A stretch of 9,795 bases of DNA from Porticoccaceae bacterium (lineage in GTDB: Bacteria; Pseudomonadota; Gammaproteobacteria; Pseudomonadales; Porticoccaceae): positions 1-9,795 of the forward strand of contig DLXZ01000046.1 of NCBI GenBank assembly GCA_003448675.1. Direction: 5' to 3'. A program made the position numbers and the translations under genes. The notes under the pieces are model-generated. The model saw only the letters and a program-made list of their open reading frames with translations, made no database searches and was not told the origin of the DNA. Of this stretch, positions 1 to 6,077 are shown piece after piece. Within the stretch, counting starts at the first letter, position 1. The number at the start of each line of letters is the position of its first letter.

Positions 1-1
1 T

Positions 2-451
2 GTAGTAAAGCCATCACTGGCAGACACTCTGACTCCAAGGGAGCGAAGCAAGCGAATGTCTCTCATTCGGGGCTCGGACTCCGCCCCGGAAATGAAACTT
101 CGCCGGCTTGTGCATGGCATGGGGTATCGTTATCGTCTGCACGTCAAGGAACTGCCGGGTAAACCGGATATGGTATTTCCTTCGAGACACGCGGTTATTT
201 TCATGCACGGCTGTTTTTGGCATCGTCATAAGGCTTGCAAACTTGCGAGACTACCGAAATCCAGATTGGATTTCTGGCAACCAAAGCTGGAAGAAAACCG
301 TAAACGAGATTTGCGTAACCAAGAGCGACTAAAAAAAATGGGCTGGCGGATGCTGGTTGTATGGGAATGCCAAATAGTGGATACCCAACGAGTCTCCAAT
401 ATCGTCAAGGAATTTCTAGAAAAACAGGCGGATAGAAATGAGGTCGGTTGA
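2..451 (+). CDS. vsr: Very short patch repair (Vsr) DNA mismatch endonuclease, 5' end not in window
   Basis: Vsr nicks DNA 5' of the T in T:G mismatches made by deamination of 5-methylcytosine, so that the T is replaced by C. Counting from the ATG at 56, the family residues are present: E12, the catalytic Asp D38 in PGKPD, and the HGCFWH block (H51, C53, intercalating F54/W55, H56) followed by H58, C61 and C105 (in VVWEC), which complete the zinc site. The frame stays open upstream of that ATG to base 2. The extra residues (ADTLTPRERSKR before the Met) look like a normal Vsr N-terminus, so the ATG at 56 is probably internal. No ATG, GTG or TTG start is visible upstream; a CTG at 17 sits exactly where a Met would be expected, with a weak AAAG before it. 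The true start is therefore either that CTG or off the window. The 3' end overlaps the downstream methyltransferase gene by 14 nt, so the two are co-transcribed. Family call is very secure; only the start is open. Confidence 0.95.
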   Translation, partial: VVKPSLADTLTPRERSKRMSLIRGSDSAPEMKLRRLVHGMGYRYRLHVKELPGKPDMVFPSRHAVIFMHGCFWHRHKACKLARLPKSRLDFWQPKLEENRKRDLRNQERLKKMGWRMLVVWECQIVDTQRVSNIVKEFLEKQADRNEVG

Positions 452-1652
452 ACTTTTCGCGGGAGCGGGCGGGCTTGCAATGGGAGTATCTCTCGCGGGT
501 TTCGAATCGCTCGCCATTGTCGAACGGGATAAGTGGGCATGCGAAAGCGTCCGGGAAAATCAAAAGCGAGGATATCCACTGGTCTTGGACTGGCCTCTTT
601 GGGAAGGAGATATCCGGGAGTATGACTGGTCTTCCATTCCCGAGGGCATTGAGCTGCTCGCGGGAGGCCCACCTTGCCAACCGTTTTCCATGGGAGGAAA
701 ACACAAGGCTTACGGTGATAAAAGGGACATGTTCCCGTCGACCGTCGAGATAGTTCGCAAGCTGCGCCCAAAGTCTTTTATTATTGAAAATGTTAAGGGT
801 TTAACCCGCCCCAGTTTCGCCAATTACTATCAGTACATCCTACTTCAACTGGAATTCCCCGAAGTTACCCTGCGACGGGACGAAACATGGATGAACCACC
901 TGCGCAGGTTACAGGAAGAAAAAACTTCGGGTGCGCTGCATGAAAAAGGACTTACGTATAACATTGTCCCCACGCTTGCCAACGCGGCTGATTACGGCGT
1001 CCCACAAAAGCGAGAGAGGGTTTTTATCGTCGGCTTCCGGTCCGATTTAGGCATAGAGTGGTCATTCCCCCACGCAACACATGCCTATGATGCACTTCTC
1101 CATTCTCAATGGGTCACTGGGGAATACTGGGATAAACACAAAATCCCCAGGAAGGAACGCCCGGATATGCCGGAAAGGCTAGAAACCAGGATTAAGAAGT
1201 TAAGTTCTTCGCTTTTCCCCATGAAGGAAAGACCCTGGCGTACCGTACGGGACGCATTAGTTGATATTCCCGATCCAAGAGAGAGCCCGCCAGGGAAATT
1301 CCATAACCACCACTTTCAGGGTGGCGCCAAGCAATATAAAGGCCATACGGGGAGCCCCCTTGATTTGCCAGCAAAAACATTAAAGGCGGGCGATCACGGC
1401 GTGCCTGGCGGTGAAAACATGATCGTGCTTGACGACGGGAACGTACGGTATCTAAGTGCTCGAGAGTCCGCACGCATTCAGACCTTTCCCGATGGTTATG
1501 TCTTTCATGGATCATGGAGCGAAACCATGCGACAACTGGGCAACGCGGTCCCGGTCGCGCTCGCCCGCCGGGTCGCGGCATCGGTGGCTGAACGCCTGGC
1601 CGAAGCCGAGCTGCGCAAGATAAGTCCGACTGGGAGCAGAAACGTAGCATGA
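438..1652 (+). CDS. DNA (cytosine-5) methyltransferase of a type II restriction-modification system
   Basis: Transfers a methyl group from S-adenosylmethionine to C5 of cytosine in a specific site, protecting host DNA from the partner nuclease encoded next. The 404 residues show the C5 motifs in order: motif I FAGAGG (residues 7-12, SAM binding), motif IV GGPPCQPFS with catalytic Cys80, motif VI ENV (117-119), motif VIII QKRERVFIVGF (190-200), a variable target-recognition region of about 135 residues, motif IX RYLSARESARIQTFPD (337-352) and motif X RQLGNAVP (365-372). All catalytic residues are intact. The ATG lies inside the end of vsr (14-nt overlap), and the stop overlaps the nuclease start as ATGA, so translation is probably coupled. 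Specificity cannot be read from the TRD directly; CCGCGG is inferred from the Eco29kI-like partner. It is not an orphan Dcm, because a nuclease gene follows immediately. Confidence 0.96.
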   Translation: MRSVELFAGAGGLAMGVSLAGFESLAIVERDKWACESVRENQKRGYPLVLDWPLWEGDIREYDWSSIPEGIELLAGGPPCQPFSMGGKHKAYGDKRDMFPSTVEIVRKLRPKSFIIENVKGLTRPSFANYYQYILLQLEFPEVTLRRDETWMNHLRRLQEEKTSGALHEKGLTYNIVPTLANAADYGVPQKRERVFIVGFRSDLGIEWSFPHATHAYDALLHSQWVTGEYWDKHKIPRKERPDMPERLETRIKKLSSSLFPMKERPWRTVRDALVDIPDPRESPPGKFHNHHFQGGAKQYKGHTGSPLDLPAKTLKAGDHGVPGGENMIVLDDGNVRYLSARESARIQTFPDGYVFHGSWSETMRQLGNAVPVALARRVAASVAERLAEAELRKISPTGSRNVA

Positions 1653-2293
1653 CCAGCGAAAAAGTCATCCCATTTAACCCTCTCGCCAAGCGTCACCTTG
1701 GGGAAAGTGTTGGCCAGGCCATGCTGCGACAGCCCGTCGTTCCACTGAGGGATCTAAAAGCTTTCGAGGGCGCCGGCATTTATGCCATCTACTACACTGG
1801 AGATTTTTCGGGGTACGAACTAATCGCGGAAAAAAACTGTAATCAACGTTATGAAGCGCCCATATACGTCGGCAAGGCAGTGCCAAAGGGCACCAGGAAA
1901 GGCGGCAATTTAGAAGCCAAGCCCGGCAGAGTGCTCTACAACAGGCTAAAGCAGCACACGAAAAGTATTGAGGAAACATCAGACCTGAGAATCACTGACT
2001 TCCACTGCCGCTATTTGACGGTTGATGATATATGGATTCCACTCGGCGAATCATTGTTAATCGCGAAATTTGCCCCCCTATGGAACAAGCTCATCGACGG
2101 GTTTGGCAACCATGATCCGGGCAAGGGGCGACACGCCGGCTTACGTCCGAGGTGGGACGTACTTCACCCTGGCCGCCCCTGGGCTGAACACTGTAAGGAG
2201 CGCGAGGAGACCGCCGAACAAATAGTCAGCGAAGTCCGTGATTATCTGCGTAACAACCCACCTCCCGATGACGGCACAATGATCACCACGTGA
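1649..2293 (+). CDS. Type II restriction endonuclease, GIY-YIG superfamily, Eco29kI family
   Basis: A DNA-cleaving enzyme forming a restriction-modification pair with the methyltransferase upstream. The protein is 214 residues, which is about the Eco29kI size. The GIY half-motif is at 43-45 in EGAGIYAIYYTGDF, and the YIG-like half (IYVGK) is at 72-76. They are followed by R99 and H103 in NRLKQH, E134 in IPLGES, and N146 in PLWNK, the set and order of catalytic residues in GIY-YIG nucleases. Between and after them lie blocks I recall as typical of Eco29kI relatives: CRYLTVDDIWIPLGE (120-134) and IDGFGNHDPGKGR. Eco29kI recognises CCGCGG, so this is the likely but unproven target. The ATG overlaps the methyltransferase stop by 4 nt. 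The reading frame is full-length with no missing key residue, so the enzyme is probably active. The gene order (vsr, M, R) differs from Eco29kI, where as I recall R precedes M. Confidence 0.92.
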   Translation: MTSEKVIPFNPLAKRHLGESVGQAMLRQPVVPLRDLKAFEGAGIYAIYYTGDFSGYELIAEKNCNQRYEAPIYVGKAVPKGTRKGGNLEAKPGRVLYNRLKQHTKSIEETSDLRITDFHCRYLTVDDIWIPLGESLLIAKFAPLWNKLIDGFGNHDPGKGRHAGLRPRWDVLHPGRPWAEHCKEREETAEQIVSEVRDYLRNNPPPDDGTMITT

Positions 2294-2441
2294 GCGGCTA
2301 CCGTGATCCGCACCACTTAATGCATAAACATAGCGAGTACGAAGCACACATGCCAAGAGCTTCATTAGTGGCGACGAGCAATTCCGAAACAATGTAACCC
2401 TATCTACTGGGCCTACTAATTACTACCCAAACCGGGCCTGA
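2294..2441. other. Non-coding spacer between restriction cassette and decayed gene
   Basis: This follows the restriction endonuclease stop. I find no convincing reading frame on either strand, no strong hairpin with a T-tract, and no tRNA or att-like repeat. A short GGGCCT direct repeat (2409-2414 and 2434-2439) is too small to interpret. The stretch is the likely right boundary zone of the accessory cassette, but nothing marks the junction directly. Confidence 0.5.
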
Positions 2442-2705
2442 AAAATTCAATTAGCGCAGCAGCTCTATTCCGCAAACAACAAAATCACATCGCTATTGTG
2501 GATTTTCCTGGCCTTGTTCTGCTTTCGCGTCGGCACGCAACTCTTACAACTCCTCTATCCAGTCAGTTTTTTACCCAGCTTTGAACACTGGCAGGGCTGA
2601 AATTTACCCTACGGCTGGCTGCTCTTTTCCCAGGTGGTGATTATTTATATTTGTACCCAAACCACTCTCGGGATTCAATGGGGCACTACTACCGTTAAAC
2701 CGACA
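2442..2705 (+). pseudogene. Remnant of a small integral membrane protein gene, with internal TGA
   Basis: In one frame (positions divisible by 3) the DNA encodes a protein-like hydrophobic stretch, KITSLLWIFLALFCFRVG then TQLLQLLYPVSFLP, ending in SFEHWQG at a TGA (2598-2600). After the stop the same frame resumes with NLPYGWLLFSQVVIIYICTQ, a second membrane-like segment, and then fades around 2700. Upstream, a stop at 2439-2441 precedes any ATG, so the N-terminus and start are missing. This reads as a polytopic small membrane protein that lost its start and gained a nonsense codon. The region is AT-rich (about 40-42% G+C in two 60-base lines counted) compared with 57% in a sampled chromosomal line. 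I cannot name the family. The 3' limit is approximate, because the open frame past 2771 runs antisense to a better-supported gene. Confidence 0.45.
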
Positions 2706-2770
2706 TTGGGCAAAAGGGACGGATATTTATTTTGTCTTATTAGATCCTTAGCTCCAGGCTTTTCAGTAAT

Positions 2771-2998
2771 TCACGGATTCACATCCAGCTCCGCGTATTT
2801 TTCCGGGTCACACTGCTTAAGCAAAGTGCGTGTGTAAACCAGATTGGCTTTGTCATTCTGGCTTGCCCATTGCGCATCAACATATTTCTGCATCAGATCC
2901 TGGGTCTGCCAGTACTGCCAGACATTCAGGCCGATGGATAGCATGAGCACTATAAACACCATGGCGATGGCGTCGTAATGGATCGTCGCTTTTTTCAA
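2771..2998 (-). CDS. Small single-helix membrane protein, unknown function
   Basis: A 75-residue protein I do not recognise. It has a short basic N-terminus, one clear membrane helix at about residues 10-30 (IAMVFIVLMLSIGLNVWQYW), then a polar, probably helical C-terminal part with one Cys in KQCDPEKY. With a basic leader the N-terminus is likely cytoplasmic, and the tail may face the periplasm; this orientation is inferred. The start is TTG, chosen because AGGGAG lies 6 nt upstream on the minus strand. It sits 88 nt downstream of the acyl-CoA dehydrogenase gene on the same strand and may be its last operon member. No conserved motif suggests a role. Confidence 0.6.
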   Translation of the reverse strand: MKKATIHYDAIAMVFIVLMLSIGLNVWQYWQTQDLMQKYVDAQWASQNDKANLVYTRTLLKQCDPEKYAELDVNP

Positions 2999-3004
2999 GA
3001 TTTT

Positions 3005-3010
3005 CTCCCT
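3005..3010 (-). promoter_or_regulatory. Ribosome binding site supporting a TTG start
   Basis: AGGGAG on the minus strand, 6 nt before the TTG at 2998. It supports the non-ATG start of the small membrane protein, in which the next in-frame ATG would cut into the membrane helix. Confidence 0.55.
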
Positions 3011-3086
3011 GGAAAATGTTGCGGTAGGTCAGCGGGCGCGCGACACAGCTACGGACAAAACCCGCAACTGATCACCGCATTTGTGT

Positions 3087-4280
3087 TTAGGAGGCTTTGG
3101 CTTTCGGCTCCCTGGGCAGCCCCAAGCCCCGCTCGGCGATAATATTTTTCTGAATTTGCGAGGTACCGCCGCCGATAATCAGGCCGAGGCTGTACATATA
3201 GGCGTACTGCCACATGCCGTCGCGGCGGACGTATTCGCTGTCACCAAACAAAGTGCCGGTTTCGCCGAGCAGGTCGATAGCGGTTTCGCAGATCTCGTTA
3301 TTCAGGATGGTGGCATTGAGCTTGACGATAAGCCTTGCAACGCCAGCGTCCTGATCCTTGAGGTTGCAGGTGAGCACGCGCATGGAGTGATATTGCATGG
3401 CTTTGACCCGGGCCTGAAGGCGCAGGACGCGATCCCGGTATACCGGAAAATCCATCAACGCCCGGCCATTGGCCTTTTCGTTTTTCAAGCAGTCTATTAG
3501 TGCCTGTAACTGACGGGCGGTGCGGTCGGGGTCGCCGAGCATGCCGCGTTCATGCTTGAGGGTGGTGTTGGCCACCTGCCAGCCTTCACCGCGCTTACCG
3601 ACAATTTGATTCTGGGGGGTTCGCACGTCGGTGAAAAACACTTCGTTAAATTCTGCCACACCGGTCATGGACACCAGGGGCTGAATTTCAATCCCCGGCG
3701 TATCCATGGACAGCAGCAGGTAGCTGATGCCGTGGTGCTTGGGCGCATCGGGCTCGGTGCGCACCAGGATAAACATCATATCGGCGACATGGGCGGAGGA
3801 TGTCCAGATTTTGTGGCCGTTAATAATAAAATCATCACCGTCCTCCGTGGCGCTGGTTCGCAGGGATGCCAGGTCACTGCCAGCGCCGGGCTCGGAATAG
3901 CCCTGGCACCACATGACCTCTCCATAGAGCGTGGGTCTGATCCACTTGTCCCGCTGCTCCTGTGTACCCACTTCCAGCAGGGTGGGCACCAACATGGTCA
4001 CGCCCTGATTGGATAGTCCGCGATTCAAGCCCGCACGGTTCAACTCTTCGGCGATGATGACATTTTTCAGAATATCCGGCTCGGCCCCATAACCACCGTA
4101 TTGTTTCGGAATGGTGCGCGCCGCGTAGCCGTTTTCGATCAGCAGCGCCTGCCATTCTCTAGCCTGCTCAGTGGGCCGGGCCACCGCCGAACCCCTGGGG
4201 GATTTATGGCCATGGTTTTTGGCAAAGGCCCGCACCTCTTCCTGAAAATCCTTGTACTCCGCTGAATATTCGAGATCCAT
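3087..4280 (-). CDS. Acyl-CoA dehydrogenase (FadE-like, FAD-dependent)
   Basis: Oxidises an acyl-CoA to the trans-2-enoyl-CoA, passing electrons from FAD to electron-transferring flavoprotein; a cytosolic enzyme of fatty-acid or related acyl-CoA breakdown. The 397 residues match the usual family length. Seen in order: an N-terminal helical domain (about 5-115) with YGGYGAEP; the middle beta domain with the signature YSEPGAGSDLASL (128-140) and NGHKIWTSSAH (154-164); and a C-terminal helical domain ending GGGTSQIQKNIIAERGLGLP. The position that is the catalytic Glu in medium-chain enzymes is Gly here (GGGT, 370-373). E244 in KHERGM matches the alternative base position used by isovaleryl-CoA dehydrogenase, so it is the likely catalytic base. 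Substrate chain length is not deducible. The gene lies 63 nt downstream of the NUDIX gene on the same strand, so the two are probably co-transcribed. The ATG is preceded by a weak AGGAA. Confidence 0.93.
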   Translation of the reverse strand: MDLEYSAEYKDFQEEVRAFAKNHGHKSPRGSAVARPTEQAREWQALLIENGYAARTIPKQYGGYGAEPDILKNVIIAEELNRAGLNRGLSNQGVTMLVPTLLEVGTQEQRDKWIRPTLYGEVMWCQGYSEPGAGSDLASLRTSATEDGDDFIINGHKIWTSSAHVADMMFILVRTEPDAPKHHGISYLLLSMDTPGIEIQPLVSMTGVAEFNEVFFTDVRTPQNQIVGKRGEGWQVANTTLKHERGMLGDPDRTARQLQALIDCLKNEKANGRALMDFPVYRDRVLRLQARVKAMQYHSMRVLTCNLKDQDAGVARLIVKLNATILNNEICETAIDLLGETGTLFGDSEYVRRDGMWQYAYMYSLGLIIGGGTSQIQKNIIAERGLGLPREPKAKAS

Positions 4281-4343
4281 AAATGTACCGTTCCTGCGTT
4301 ATCTGTTGCCGAGTAAATCGATACCATCAAGCAACATTTTCAA

Positions 4344-5150
4344 TTAATAAACTTCTATCGTATTTTCAAAAATAAATCCGTCCTTTGCCATCACCACCCG
4401 GTGGCGGTGCCCCTCGACACTGGCATCCCAGGCATCATAACCGGCATCGCCATGCCACAGGGCCACGCGATGCCCTTCCTCGGTTTTACCCAGATGAGTC
4501 TCGTAAACCTTGGGCGGTACCGAGGCGAAATGAGCCAGCAGGTTATCAACGCTTTTACGACTGGCCAGATAATGGAGCGTCACCCAGGTGGGAGGCACGA
4601 AATCGATCTCCCTGGCGGCATGCAAGGCAAGAGCGTCGGCAGGACTGATCCAGCGATGATCGTGAATTTCACCGCCATCAATAACAATTTCCTGCTCTTC
4701 CGGCACCCGCGCGGCGAAAAACCAGGTGGTAAAGCGCTTGGGGGTAATGGGCGGCGGCGTCCAGTGGGAAAACCAGACGAAGTCTTCCGGATCAGTGTGG
4801 AGGCCCGCTTCCTCGTGGGTCTCCCTCGCTGCGGCATTACGCGCCGCGGCGGTTTTATGCTCATCGCTGGCGGCGCTGGCGCCATCCATCGCTATCTTGT
4901 CGCCAGGGTTTCCACCAGGGTAATCGGCGGCGTCGATACGCCCACCCGGAAAAACCCACATGCCGCCAAAGCGAATCTCTTTGTTCTTGCGCAGCATCAG
5001 GGTCTCGACGCCAGAGGGGCCATCACGCAAAAGTACTACCGTGGCCGCGGGAATGGGCGGCTCGGTAATGGGCTCGCCCTCGCCGGGCATGCGTAAATTT
5101 CCGTAGGGATCGTTCTTGTGTTTTTCTTCTGGTTTATCCTTACCGCTCAT
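4344..5150 (-). CDS. NUDIX hydrolase with interrupted Nudix box, NUDT19/CoA-diphosphatase-like
   Basis: Hydrolyses a nucleoside diphosphate linked to another moiety. The 268 residues begin with a polar, proline-rich tail, then AATVVLLRDG (35-44), LMLRKN, WVFPGGRIDAAD (65-76) and AARETHEEAGL (107-117). The last two are the two ends of a Nudix box, with R109, E110, E113 and E114 as metal-binding residues. The distance from G70 to R109 is 39 residues instead of the canonical 14, an insertion of about 25 residues. Interrupted boxes of this kind, together with the FPGG-x-x-DAAD start, are typical of the NUDT19 (RP2) group, which includes CoA and acyl-CoA diphosphatases. The neighbouring acyl-CoA dehydrogenase fits that substrate. 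The C-terminal region (150-268) has no motif I recognise. The function beyond NUDIX hydrolase is inference. Its gene is divergent from xthA and carries both CCGCGG sites found in this window. Confidence 0.88.
   Translation of the reverse strand: MSGKDKPEEKHKNDPYGNLRMPGEGEPITEPPIPAATVVLLRDGPSGVETLMLRKNKEIRFGGMWVFPGGRIDAADYPGGNPGDKIAMDGASAASDEHKTAAARNAAARETHEEAGLHTDPEDFVWFSHWTPPPITPKRFTTWFFAARVPEEQEIVIDGGEIHDHRWISPADALALHAAREIDFVPPTWVTLHYLASRKSVDNLLAHFASVPPKVYETHLGKTEEGHRVALWHGDAGYDAWDASVEGHRHRVVMAKDGFIFENTIEVY
4854..4859. other. CCGCGG site (putative restriction-modification target)
   Basis: A CCGCGG palindrome inside the NUDIX gene. It is the sequence cut by Eco29kI-family enzymes, so it is a predicted substrate of the cassette at 1-2293. 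It was found by eye and its use as a target is inferred. Confidence 0.5.
5045..5050. other. CCGCGG site (putative restriction-modification target)
   Basis: The second CCGCGG palindrome, also inside the NUDIX gene. I saw no copy inside the vsr, methyltransferase or nuclease genes. Confidence 0.5.
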
Positions 5151-5197
5151 ACCCGTTACCCCAGCTAATATTTATCATTGATTGCGCCATAGTGTAC

Positions 5198-5226
5198 CCT
5201 AGCGCGCCCGATACCCGCCCGCTAGG
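5198..5226. repeat. Inverted repeat in the NUDIX/xthA divergent intergenic region
   Basis: Seven-base perfect arms, CCTAGCG at 5198-5204 and CGCTAGG at 5220-5226, separated by 15 nt. The right arm ends 35 nt before the xthA ATG. It could be an operator for a dimeric regulator acting on both divergent genes, or a hairpin in the xthA leader. No T-tract follows, so a terminator is unlikely. No convincing -10/-35 pair was found in this 111-nt gap. Confidence 0.4.
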
Positions 5227-5261
5227 CTCATGGGCTGGTTAACACAGCTAAAGGAAGGTCG

Positions 5262-6026
5262 ATGCGCCTGATTTCGTGGAATGTTAACGGCATCCGCGCC
5301 GTGATGAAAAAAGATTTCGCCAACTCCCTGCACACCATGGCTGCGGACGTGCTTTGCCTGCAAGAAACCAAGGCCCAGGATGATCAGGTAATCGAGGCGC
5401 TGGAGAGTATTAACGGCTACCACATTTACTGTAATTCAGCCGACAAAAAGGGCTATTCCGGCACCGCCATCCTCAGCAAAACAGAGCCGCTGCGCATTCA
5501 GTTCGACATGGGCATACCCGAACACGACCAGGAAGGCCGGGTGATCGCCGCCGAGTTTGACGACTACTACCTGGTAACGGTGTATACCCCCAATTCCGGC
5601 AGCGAGTTGAAGCGTCTGGATTACCGCCAGCAGTGGGATGCGGATTTCCTCGCCTACCTGAAGCAACTGGAGCAAGAGAAGCCGGTGATTGTCTGTGGTG
5701 ACCTTAATGTCGCCCACCGGGATATCGATCTGGCCCGCCCCAAGCCCAATTACAACAAAAGCGCCGGCTACACCCAGACCGAAATCGACGGCATCGACAA
5801 TATCCTCGCCAGTGGCTTTATAGACACCTTCCGCCATCAAAACCCCGAGCAGGTGAAATACAGCTGGTGGAGCTACCGGGCCGGCGCCCGGGGCAAGAAT
5901 ATCGGCTGGCGGATCGATTATTTTCTGGTCACCGAGGATCTGGTGGATCGAATCGGCCATACCGACATTCTCAACGACATCATGGGCTCGGACCACTGCC
6001 CGGTTCTGCTGGAGCTAGCAGTCTAG
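5262..6026 (+). CDS. xthA: Exodeoxyribonuclease III / class II AP endonuclease
   Basis: Cleaves DNA 5' of abasic sites in base-excision repair and also has 3'-5' exonuclease activity in the family; acts on the chromosome with Mg2+. The 254 residues match the ExoIII/ExoA length. Visible motifs: SWNVNGIRA at 5-13 (N7), LQETK at 33-37 (metal-binding E35), VYTPNSG at 107-113 (Y108), CGDLNVAH at 145-152 (D147 and N149), a GWRIDYF block near residue 218, and the GSDHCP end at 242-247 with the catalytic D244-H245 pair. All active-site residues are present. The ATG is preceded by a strong AAGGAAGG (5251-5258). A TrmH-family methyltransferase gene follows after 51 nt and is probably in the same operon. 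Whether xthA or exoA is the better name depends on clade; the family is not in doubt. Confidence 0.95.
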   Translation: MRLISWNVNGIRAVMKKDFANSLHTMAADVLCLQETKAQDDQVIEALESINGYHIYCNSADKKGYSGTAILSKTEPLRIQFDMGIPEHDQEGRVIAAEFDDYYLVTVYTPNSGSELKRLDYRQQWDADFLAYLKQLEQEKPVIVCGDLNVAHRDIDLARPKPNYNKSAGYTQTEIDGIDNILASGFIDTFRHQNPEQVKYSWWSYRAGARGKNIGWRIDYFLVTEDLVDRIGHTDILNDIMGSDHCPVLLELAV

Positions 6027-6068
6027 CGTCAGACGTGCCTGCCCGCGCCGCAATTACAGCCCGAATCA

Positions 6069-6073
6069 AAGGA
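6069..6073 (+). promoter_or_regulatory. Ribosome binding site supporting a GTG start
   Basis: AAGGA, 4 nt before the GTG at 6078. It decides the non-ATG start of the RNA methyltransferase gene. Confidence 0.55.
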
Positions 6074-6077
6074 ACCC

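Noticed and set aside
226..771. Minus-strand frame of 181 residues across vsr and the methyltransferase
   Set aside because: It is antisense to two genes whose catalytic motifs are intact, and its composition is not protein-like.
2598..2600. In-frame TGA as a possible selenocysteine or read-through codon
   Set aside because: No SECIS-like hairpin was seen directly after it, there is no start codon upstream, and the frame fades downstream; simple decay explains it better.
2634..2837. A 67-residue plus-strand frame starting at GTG
   Set aside because: Its first part is the downstream half of the decayed membrane gene, and its last part runs antisense to the small membrane protein that has a better ribosome site and a real helix. 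It is not an intact gene.
4304..4336. TGTTGC/GCAACA inverted repeat followed by TTTT, as a terminator between the dehydrogenase and NUDIX genes
   Set aside because: The stem is only 6 bp with a 21-nt loop, and the T-run is on the plus strand, opposite to the direction of these genes.
4401..5096. Plus-strand frame of 231 residues opposite the NUDIX gene
   Set aside because: It is antisense to a gene with a clear Nudix signature and shows no recognisable motif of its own.
5436..5996. Long minus-strand frame of 186 residues opposite xthA
   Set aside because: It lies entirely antisense to a gene with all ExoIII motifs. Its Val/Gly/Ala-rich content is typical of a shadow frame in G+C-rich DNA.
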